Positions 28,039-35,608 of a stretch of DNA of 64,000 nt are shown here, in pieces. Each line of letters begins with the position of its first letter. Position 1 is the stretch's first letter. The translations under genes were made by a program, and so were the position numbers. Below the pieces are notes generated by a model. The model saw only the letters and a list, made by a program, of their open reading frames with translations, had not been told where the DNA came from and searched no databases. This DNA is from Numidum massiliense. GTDB taxonomy: Bacteria; Bacillota; Bacilli; Thermoactinomycetales; Novibacillaceae. Location of the stretch: the NCBI RefSeq assembly GCF_001375555.1, contig NZ_CTDZ01000009.1:1791758-1855757 (forward strand). Reading direction: 5' to 3'.

Positions 28039-29384
28039 TTAACTCAGTAGTGTCCCTTCCGCTAATACGATTTTATTTGCTACCTTCTGGAAAAACGGCT
28101 TCATCTCGCTTACAAACTCAACGATGGTACGCTCAATATTTTGTGCCGAAATACGTTCTATGTTCATCTCAGAGTGGTTAAGGTTGTTGCGAAATTTGAC
28201 CAGATTACTGAACGGCTTTAACTGCTCACGATACGGTTCGATAACTGCAATTACGCGCTTAATTGTTTCGATGTCACCGCGCCATTCTTCCTCCGGCTTT
28301 TTTTGAAGGTAGACGCTTAGTGCACCGCCCACACTTTCTCGACTATCTACATCTAGTTCATCCAAGCCAGTTAATTTGCAAACAAACGATAGAGATGACG
28401 TACTCCTGAAGTAATGTGTACGCCAGTTGAATCAAACCGTGATCGACACACCAGCTCACAGCGTAATAACTGTTCATTACTTCATCGTCGGTGAAGTCAG
28501 CGTATTTTGCCTCAATTTCGTCGACGAGCGGTAGGAGTGGGCGCACGTGCTTCGTTTTAAGCTGCTTCACACGCTCAACCTCTCGCCTGAGTTCGCGTAT
28601 TTTATCGATGTATGACCGACCACGGCACGTTTGAAAGGCCAAACTCGTTTGTTCCATGCGATTGGCCAACTTCTGTAGTTTCCCGAACTGCCTGCGGTCT
28701 TCTTTATCGACTTTGTCGGATTCGTTAGCATCGCGTGTGAAAAACCGCTGCGCCTCACCTTCCGTCAGTTCTTTAATTTTGGACGCGTCACCTGTCCGCA
28801 AATATTGGTCGACCCCGTTCGTCCAGTCGAGTAGCAAGGCCATGTTCGTGAAATCGACAATCGGTGCCAACCGCTCCACAACATTCATCGCCTTGATCTC
28901 GGGGAAACTTCCCAACTCTTCGATCCACCCATACATCATCTTTCCAATTGTCGCCCGCTTCAAAAAGCGCGCATAGTTAAGGACGATAAGGGCAACTACT
29001 GGATTGGTACGAAAACTGTGCGTAACGTCAAAATAAATGTCGTCACCGTTTTCAATTTCGTTCATAATCGCGTCGAACAATCCCCAGTTCGCCGCCTCAT
29101 CTTGGCTACTCGAAATATCGACCAGCTAATTTTCCCGCTTTACGTAAGGCGTGCACGGCGGAGTACTCTGCACTTATTCTTTCTGGTTGATTGTCAATCT
29201 CCGGCATTAGTGTCTGGCAGTGACGAAACCAATCGGCTATTTTGACTTTCGTTTCCTCTGTTATTGTTTTCGCTTGAAGGTCGACAGAAAAATCCGTGTT
29301 GTGACCTTCTTTCTTTATCATGGTGAATAAGTTTCGTGGAAAATTAAAGGAAATTCCGCAAGTAATAACGATTGTATGGTACAT
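28039..29384 (-). pseudogene. Broken CARF-HEPN effector, Csx1/TM1812-like, in three frames
   Basis: Three reading-frame pieces. 29106-29384 (ATG with AAGGAGG upstream) reads MYHTIVITCGISFNFPRN to AEYSAVHALRKAGKL and looks like the start of a CARF Rossmann domain. 28358-29117 holds the rest of a TM1812-type CARF, with GDDIYFDVTHSFRTNP and the linker. 28039-28365 holds the HEPN end, with RNNLNH matching the RxxxxH active site. The second junction is a simple one-base shift in GTTTGTTTGC near 28380-28391: in the other frame VCKLTGLDELD is restored. At the first junction (about 29105-29117) sequence seems to be missing as well as shifted. Csx1-like proteins are RNases activated by cyclic oligoadenylate made by Cas10, so this copy has probably lost that function. 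A sequencing error could explain the second break but not easily the first. Confidence 0.82.
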
Positions 29385-29857
29385 AAGTTCCTCCTTAACA
29401 TGTGCGTTTAATCCTTCAAGTACATACGCAATCATGCACGGCACTCGCAGCTATTCATTTTATAAACGTCTCACTACATTTTGACTGACAAACATACAAA
29501 CCTGCAAACCTGCACCTCTCCAAAATAGCTGTCTACCAAAGAACATATTTCGACATAAAGTGCTGTTTTTCCTTCTTTAACGGGAATTGTATTGGCATCG
29601 TTCTCTTCCCCAACGGCAAATGACGATTGCTAATGATAAAAGTATACCGTATAGATTGTGCCAAAACCGGTCAGCAAACATACGTTCCCTACATAATCTT
29701 TTTTTGAGAAAGTATTCAAACTTAATTTGTGAGACTACCTACCGTACTTGCTGGCACCTATACGTCTCATTGAATGACTCACTGAACATACGTCTTGGTA
29801 CCGAGTCATGACGGCGCAATAGACGAAAAAAACGAAGGAAAGCTTATGTAGCTGACG
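29385..29857. other. Intergenic, no gene seen
   Basis: This A/T-rich stretch has no ORF with coding character and no ribosome binding site. It lies between the broken Csx1 gene, whose promoter it probably contains, and a relic CRISPR repeat. Confidence 0.5.
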
Positions 29858-29925
29858 GTTTCAATTCCTCATAGGTGAGATTCGAACGGCTACACAGGGA
29901 TGCTAGAATGTATTTGTTTCAACTC
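29858..29925 (-). repeat. Relic CRISPR repeat-spacer-partial repeat
   Basis: A solitary 30-bp repeat at 29858-29887 matches the array repeats at its handle end (GAATTGAAAC on the minus strand) but differs at the other end (GTTCGAATCTCACC). After 28 bp a second copy begins (GTTTCAACTC, 29916-29925) and breaks off. This is a third variant of the same repeat family and looks like the stump of an old array. Confidence 0.8.
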
Positions 29926-29926
29926 A

Positions 29927-29952
29927 AAAGCCGGCCAATTTCCGGCCATTTA
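29927..29952. terminator. Possible bidirectional hairpin
   Basis: GCCGG and CCGGC form a stem around a CCAATTT loop, with AAAA on one side and ATTTATT on the other. It lies just downstream of the IstB remnant on the minus strand and could be a weak terminator. Confidence 0.4.
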
Positions 29953-29967
29953 TTAATAGTACGAATA

Positions 29968-30361
29968 TTAATAATAATGTTGTTGCAGTAACCATTTCTC
30001 CGTTTCCTTCATCCGGTACGAGCTGCCATTCATGTTGACCAAATACGCTTGGTGCGTGAGGCGTCGATCATTGCTGCTGTCATCACCTCGTCTTGAAAGA
30101 TTTTGCCCCAGTGTTCGAAAGACAGATTAGTCGTAATAATCGTTGAGTGACGACCCGCACAAAGGGAAAGGTGGGTAAACAGTAACTCTGCGCCCTTGTC
30201 AAAGGAGATGTAACCATCTCGTCAGCGATAACGAGATCATACTTTTCGAAACGGCTTTGAAAGTTACGTAGGATTTTTTTCGCCCATGTTATATTAATCC
30301 TGTTGACCAAGAGTGGAACGGTCGTAAACCATACTTTAAATCCTTCCATACACGCTTTCAT
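29968..30361 (-). pseudogene. IstB remnant (IS21), frameshifted
   Basis: The minus strand reads KACMEGFKVWFTTVPLLVNR, then the FQSRFEKYDLVIADE Walker B region, and further on, in other frames, FEHWGKIFQDEVMTAAMID and NMNGSSYRMKETEKWLLQQ with a stop at 29968. The Walker A part is missing and several frameshifts are needed, so it is inactive. Its 5' end directly abuts the RAMP-like fragment, so the insertion or a later deletion truncated that gene. It differs from the intact IS21 at 1519-3946. Confidence 0.85.
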
Positions 30362-30563
30362 GCCAGTTCCATGGTCTTAGCATAATCAGAACCGACATGA
30401 GCGACGACGCGCATTCGGCACAAACCATAACCCGAACCTTTTGCTCCGCCTAAATATAAACGTTCGCTATCAAGCGATTGCTCCTGGGCACACGTTTTGG
30501 GCACTCATTAAAATAGAAGCCTCACTTGCCGAAAGTATTACACCTGTTCTTGACGAAGTTCAT
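30358..30563 (-). pseudogene. Remnant of a RAMP-like gene after the Cas10-like gene
   Basis: The Cas10-like gene ends in an ATGA overlap: an ATG at 30561-30563 starts MNFVKNR and soon needs a frameshift to continue as VILSASEASILMSAQNVCPG followed by AIA and a stop. About 100 bp on, another frame reads CAQEQSLDSERLYLGGAKGS and GYGLCRMRVVAHVGSD. A beta-strand N terminus ending in (Y/C)(I/V)PG..(I)A and a C-terminal glycine loop LGG.KGSGYG.C are what RAMP proteins (for example Csx10/Cas5/Cas7 types) show at their two ends. The middle of the gene has been deleted and the end truncated by an IS21 remnant. The family call is inference from short segments. Confidence 0.5.
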
Positions 30564-32128
30564 TGCTCGTTTTCCGCGACTAAAGCTGCATACTCCGAGT
30601 TCGCTTCGCCAAAGGTCTCTTGCACGATTTGAACGATTCGCTCGCAACCTTCCGTCTGGTTCGTTTCAAAAAACAGCTCGTATTGCTCCCACCCCGAATA
30701 AATGACTCGCTTTATTTTTTCCAAGATGGAGCTACTAATCGCTTTCTCCTTCTGCCCGACCTTATCCTCCTTTTGCCCTTCATTAATTTTTTGCACTAAC
30801 CGAATAAAAGCACCGTAACTGTAAACGCCATCTTGTGCCGCTTCCTCTTGATCAATTCGCAAAGGTTTAAGGTGAAAGCGCTCTTCATATTGCCCGTGTC
30901 TGACGTAGTCCTCGTATGTATGATCACTGTCGACTTGCCCTTGGACAATCTCCCAATCGATAAACGACGCATTCGCGGCCTTACTGCCTTCCGTTCTGAC
31001 TTTGTGCATCGACTCTTTGGCACGGTGACACAATGCTTCTGCTGTGCGAACGGCCTCAAAAAACGGATAGTTGTATTTAACAATCGCTACTCCCGCGCAT
31101 GCGGTTAAGCCCTCTCCTTGTTGATCTCGGTCCATTAATTCGTGTAATACTTCCCGATCCCTGTTCTTTTCGAGGGATAATTTTTTAATATTTTCAACAA
31201 TCGTCTTGGCTAGTTCAATTGCGTGTTCCGCTTCGACGATGAGGCATATGTCGTCCCCTGCCATCACAATCGGGGTGACAAGTATTTTTTGCAATTTGCC
31301 CTCTGTATCAGCGCTATACACAGATGCCGCATGAGTCAGTAAAGCATTACTGACTGCTTGACTATACAAATTATCGATCGCTTCACTAAACCGCTTTAGT
31401 TCCTTAAACGTCGTAATCTTGCTGACCATTTCTCCCATTTTATTGCCGTCGATCGCAATGACACCGATATAACTTTTGCCGTCTTCCCCTTTCTGATAGT
31501 CTTGCAATTCGTCCGTTATTTCGATGGGAGCGCTTGGTGTGTTCGCTTCGTTGTTGGACTCTAGTTTTTTCTTTAAAGACCGGAACAAATATTTCTTTGA
31601 CAGATCATAATCCCTATCTTGCTTAACGTCACACCGTTCTGCTTGTCCCGTCTCGTCAATCTGCTCCACACCATATGTCCAACGCCGGAACTTAGCCCGT
31701 CATTTGTCTTTTAATTTATCTGCTTTTTCATGCAGTAACTCGCGAATTTTCTTTTCCTTAATCCCATCGATTCCACCGCAAACGCTAACAACTTCGTCCT
31801 CATCATCGTCAACCAAACTTATGTATAGCTCCAGATCAGGATAGTCTCTAAGGACTCTCCCGGAGTATGTTCGGACAAAGTGTTCTGCTTGTTCTTTAGT
31901 AGCGAAGCGAACGATGCTGTTTCCTCCACCTGAGTAGACAAACTCTACTTGCTCGCTGAAATGCCTCGTTAAATGCCGGCTTAACGAAATAAGCTTTTCC
32001 GGGGGCTCAGGGAGCTCTTCTGTCACGCACTTGATGATAAAGGAGTTATACAGGTTATCCCGGAGCTTATTATGTTTATAAATAAACTCCTGTTTCTGAG
32101 ATACGTCGATAAACGCATACGTTGCCAT
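30560..32128 (-). pseudogene. Cas10-like double-palm protein outside the cmr operon, one in-frame TGA
   Basis: One reading frame of 522 codons broken only by TGA at codon 143 (31700-31702). The N-terminal part, YAFIDVSQKQEFIYKHNKLR and FVYSGGGNSIVRF, matches the first palm of Cmr2 (compare IGPVQSFIASARKTEDLW). After the stop, ten codons continue without interruption (RAKFRRWTYG) into the second palm: IAIDGNKMGEM at about 224-234 (compare LDGDNMGKL in Cmr2) and VMAGDDICLIV with GDD at 291-293. The acidic residues that bind metal are kept; GGDD is changed to AGDD. No HD domain or clear zinc finger is seen. The ATG at 32128 has AGGAGGG at ideal spacing. A restart at the GTG at 31669 would give only the second palm. 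The gene is outside the cmr operon and next to a nuclease gene, suggesting a separate nucleotide-signalling module. Confidence 0.8.
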
Positions 32129-32192
32129 TAAAACCCTCCTGTTCTTTTGAGTGGAATGACCCTTACCTTGCGGGCCGATCCCGTTATTCGGT

Positions 32193-33164
32193 TCAACTTT
32201 TCCTTTGTTTATTGTTTGCTGCTTTCTCATTTTCCATTTCCGCGACGATTTTATTGAAGGCCTTGGCGTACTCGAAATGCGGAAAAAGCATCGGGTTGTT
32301 GATGAGCATGAGCAGCTGGTTTAATTGCAGGTTTAAAGAGAGTAGTGGGTTGCCGGTTACCTTTAAATCTTTTAATGTGTTGGTTAGGTCATGGTCACTA
32401 TCCTTTTTAAACTTTAACTCAGCGTCACTCCGAAGCTCTTTTTTGATTGGGAATTTAATATGAAGCGGTTCGTCCGAATTTTTATCAATAGTTCTCTCTT
32501 CCCACATATTTAATCGCTTCGCCCACCATCCTAGCGCCTTGTCTTCATATTTAATTGAAACCTGAAATCCCTCCATATCGCCTTGCATTTTTTGAATTAT
32601 GAAGTCAAAGTAATCCCCTAGCTTTTCTTTATTTTTTTCTAGAGTGCTTTCCCGTGCGTTTGACTTAAGAGATGCTAAGATTTTGATGGGTTGTGTATTT
32701 ATTTGTGATTCATTTGTGATTCCAGTAGTATAGCCGCTAACAATTCGCGCGATACCAGACCTCCTTGTCTTTAATTTCCCAATACAATCAGCCCATTCTA
32801 TCAACTTGTTATCTGAAAAATCTTTACTCTTGCATTCTATTACAATAGCAACAGCTTCAATCGGAATAAATTTAAGTGTATTATATTGAAAGACGTACGG
32901 CGTATATTGCTCATCAAACACTGCAATATCGACTTCCTTGGAAACCTCCCCATAAGAATCAATGATCATGACCCCTTGAGCAATGGAGAACTTCCTAGGT
33001 ATAATGCTTCTAAAAAATTTTATCCACATTTCCTCACGATGGTTACCGGTTAAACCACCATGCTTAGAAGCTATATCCATTTCTTCTACCATCATGTTGT
33101 TAACATAATTATAGTTATCATATATTTTTCCGAATACTTCAGCAGAATTCTTTTCCTGCGCCAT
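32193..33164 (-). CDS. DUF6602-like protein, PD-(D/E)XK-type nuclease candidate
   Basis: A 323-aa protein. Residues about 35-115 resemble DUF6602: HREEMWIKFFRSIIPRKFSI, then GVMIIDSYGEVSKEVDIAVF and PIEAVAIVIECKSKDF. Asp79, Glu110 and Lys112 form a D...ExK pattern with a preceding helix, as in restriction-endonuclease-fold nucleases. The remaining 200 residues are helical and unfamiliar. The ATG at 33164 has AAGGA upstream. It lies 64 bp upstream of the Cas10-like gene on the same strand, so the two are probably one operon. I infer a nuclease effector for this module; a restriction-like or nicking role is an alternative. The reading frame is intact. Confidence 0.72.
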   Translation of the reverse strand: MAQEKNSAEVFGKIYDNYNYVNNMMVEEMDIASKHGGLTGNHREEMWIKFFRSIIPRKFSIAQGVMIIDSYGEVSKEVDIAVFDEQYTPYVFQYNTLKFIPIEAVAIVIECKSKDFSDNKLIEWADCIGKLKTRRSGIARIVSGYTTGITNESQINTQPIKILASLKSNARESTLEKNKEKLGDYFDFIIQKMQGDMEGFQVSIKYEDKALGWWAKRLNMWEERTIDKNSDEPLHIKFPIKKELRSDAELKFKKDSDHDLTNTLKDLKVTGNPLLSLNLQLNQLLMLINNPMLFPHFEYAKAFNKIVAEMENEKAANNKQRKS

Positions 33165-33421
33165 TACATTCATTCCTTTCTTATCTTACCATTCTGTTTA
33201 GCCAAAATAATTAGGGTATCGAAAGAAGTTCAAAGCAACCTTCTTTTTTCACACACCGTAAGAAATAGGGTTCAAAAATCAAATGAAGCTTCACCTATAC
33301 TCCTCAATCGTCATTAAAGTATGACTAACACTACTAAATAGTATACCTATTAAGCCCCTATAGTAACTTGGACATCACTAAACACTTTAAGTTATACTAG
33401 TGATGAAAGGGGCAGAATCAA

Positions 33422-33733
33422 ATGAAACGCCGTCAGTTCACCAAGGAATTTAAAATCCAAGTCGCAAAGGAAGCCATGGAGGTTGGTAACCAAGCGCTAG
33501 TTGCTCGCCGCTATGATCTCGGTTCTAACTTGCTTAACCGATGGGTTCGCGAATATAAGGACGGGCACTACGGGGACGTCCCGATCGAATCCGCCCAACC
33601 ACGCGAATTCAGTGATCTTGCTCAGGAAAATGATCAGCTAAAACGGTTGTTGGGCGAAAAGGATTTAGAAATTGCCATTTTGCGTGATCTTGTAAAAAAG
33701 CAGCACCCTCACTTGCTGAAAAGATTGAAGTAG
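33422..33733 (+). CDS. IS3-family OrfA (copy 2)
   Basis: A 103-aa OrfA with the same translation as the copy at 8927: helix-turn-helix followed by a leucine-zipper-like helix, ending after the AAAAAAG frameshift site. Confidence 0.93.
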   Translation: MKRRQFTKEFKIQVAKEAMEVGNQALVARRYDLGSNLLNRWVREYKDGHYGDVPIESAQPREFSDLAQENDQLKRLLGEKDLEIAILRDLVKKQHPHLLKRLK

Positions 33734-34650
33734 CGGACAAGTGGATTTCTAAGGGATACCCGATCCAAACCGTTTTACGGATTGTCCACGTACCGCGTTC
33801 CACCTATTACTATCAGAAACACTATCGGGTGAAGGAGAAGAAAGTAAGTGGGGGGAGACCGGCACCAGGTTACTCCTTCACAAACAGCGGGCAAAAAGTG
33901 TCCGACGAACAAATTAAAGAATGGCTTATGGAGCTCGTCTCGGGTGATGGCTACGCGTATGGGTACCGAAAATTAACGGTGGCGCTCCGTTCGACGTACG
34001 ATTTAGTCATTAATAAGAAAAAAGTGTACCGTCTCTGCAAACGGTTAGGCATCTTACTGCCGCAGCGACGGAAGCGAATCCGCCACCCTAGGCGCCTTGC
34101 ACGTAACCGCCTCGTTGAGCGATCGAATGAGCTGTGGGAAACAGACATCAAGTATGGGTACATTGCCGGAGAAAACCGCTTTTTCTTCCTGCTTTCCTAC
34201 ATTGACGTTTATGACCGTTCGATTATTGACTATCATGTTGGATTAGCTTGCGAAGGTCAAGACGCTGTTCAGGTGCTACAACGAGCGCTTTCGACACGCG
34301 GGCTTCAGGAGGCACAAGAAAAGCCGATCATCCGGACGGACAATGGTCCACAGTTCGTATCTAAAGTATTCGAAGAAGCTTGTGAACACTACGGTTGTGA
34401 GCACGAACGTATTCCGCCGAACACACCGAATAAAAATGCCCATATTGAGGCGTTTCATCGGATCGTTGAGGACGAATGCTTCAACAAGTATTCCTTTGAG
34501 ACGTACGAGGAAGCATATCGTACCGTCATAGGCTTTATGGACTTTTATAACAACCGCCGCATACACGGTAGTATTGGGGACATGAGCCCCGCGCAGTTTT
34601 TCCATGCGCATCAAACATCTTCGTTGCGCACGAAAGCCGTTCGACTCTGA
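33700..34650 (+). CDS. IS3-family OrfB / transposase frame (copy 2)
   Basis: Integrase-core DDE frame, identical in translation to the copy at 9205 and reached by -1 slippage at 33694-33700. The catalytic Asp, Asp and Glu (ETDIKYG, RTDNGPQF, HIEAFHR) are all present. Confidence 0.93.
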   Translation, partial: AAPSLAEKIEVADKWISKGYPIQTVLRIVHVPRSTYYYQKHYRVKEKKVSGGRPAPGYSFTNSGQKVSDEQIKEWLMELVSGDGYAYGYRKLTVALRSTYDLVINKKKVYRLCKRLGILLPQRRKRIRHPRRLARNRLVERSNELWETDIKYGYIAGENRFFFLLSYIDVYDRSIIDYHVGLACEGQDAVQVLQRALSTRGLQEAQEKPIIRTDNGPQFVSKVFEEACEHYGCEHERIPPNTPNKNAHIEAFHRIVEDECFNKYSFETYEEAYRTVIGFMDFYNNRRIHGSIGDMSPAQFFHAHQTSSLRTKAVRL

Positions 34651-35028
34651 TCCTTCCCTTTCGTCTTCCAAGCCAACAGCCGCTGTAAGACGTGACGTCA
34701 AGGGCGAGCGAAAGCGAGGGCGTAGCCTTTACCCTTGACGGAAGGTCTGAAGCGACTACACTTCTATTGACGAAAGGAAGCGAGAACCAGAGATAACGTG
34801 AGCTTGTAGTTATGTATGTCCAGTTTTAAGGGGTTTATCCGATACCATATTGTGGAGTGATCGGGAATAGGTAGTCCTAAATAATACTTAGACTACTGAC
34901 AATAGAAGCAGAAACTCAATGTTCCTAGTTATTTATGTTAACTTAAAAAACAGCCGCCTTGAGCATCGAAAAACCGGCCATTAAGATAGATGATCCTACT
35001 TGTCAATAAGACGAGTGGGGTAGGAGAG

Positions 35029-35608
35029 ATGATCACGATGATCCAAAAATATCAAGTGCTCATGCTGTATGTGCATGAGGGAAAATCCTTCCGGGGGATC
35101 GCTCGTGAAGTGGGTATCCATCGGGAGACAGTCAGTAAATACGTACACGAATATGAGCAGAAGCGAAAGAATTTTGCTAGAACAAGACAACTCCCCAAAT
35201 ATTGACGCGCTCATTGAATCTCTTACGGAGAAACCCGTTATCCAATCGGTCTCTTTCCAGACGCAAACTAACGCCAGCGATCGAGCAAAGGATTCGTGAG
35301 TTTCTTCAAGAAAACCGAGAGAAGCGCCACAAAGGACAAGTCAACCAGCAAAAGACAGTCGTGGACATGTTTGAAGCGTTAATGGCGGAGGGGGTGGACA
35401 TCAGTTACAGTACAGTTCGTCGGTTCGTACGCCAAACGGAGCGTAACACGTTAGCAATGCGTGGCTGACCACGAGCGTTTAGGCGGCAACCATCGATGGC
35501 ACCTTGAGCTCGCCCATGTACTTAAGACTTTACAAAAAAAGCCTGGTGCATTAGCGGGCAGTTTATCCCTGCAGGTGAAACTACTGAGGAAATGTATCCT
35601 GCTCGACA
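35029..35608 (+). pseudogene. IstA remnant (IS21), frameshifted and internally deleted
   Basis: The first frame reads MIQKYQVLMLYVHEGKSFRG and IAREVGIHRETVSKYVHEYE, the helix-turn-helix start of an IstA. After a frameshift near 35165 it continues as EQDNSPNIDALIESLTEKPV, then in a third frame as LTPAIEQRIREFLQENREKR to STVRRFVRQTE. Beyond 35465 only a C-terminal scrap remains (HLELAHVLKTLQKKPGALAG). The catalytic core is missing. The scrap ends directly at the first repeat of array 2. Confidence 0.85.

Larger units (their letters stand above)
33347..34841 (+). mobile_element. IS3-family insertion sequence, copy 2, 1495 bp
   Basis: Same element and length as the copy at 8852-10346. It is flanked by ATAC at 33343-33346 and 34842-34845. 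It lies about 180 bp upstream of the DUF6602 gene, in its presumed promoter region, and reads away from it. It separates that operon from anything that once lay to its right. The slippery AAAAAAG is at 33694-33700. Confidence 0.95.

Noticed and set aside
28039-28365. A small intact HEPN toxin gene of 108 aa
   Set aside because: The segment continues exactly from the CARF fragment in the neighbouring frame, with a one-base shift in a GTTTGTTTG tract and no ribosome binding site at its ATG. It is the C terminus of the broken effector.
30083-30361. 92-aa ORF as a real gene
   Set aside because: It is a piece of an IstB remnant; the frame breaks within the ATPase and the parts on either side are in other frames.
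31700-31702. The in-frame TGA as selenocysteine
   Set aside because: No SECIS-like hairpin is evident next to it, Cas10-like proteins are not selenoproteins, and the site is not at a catalytic Cys. A nonsense mutation, restart or sequencing error is more likely.
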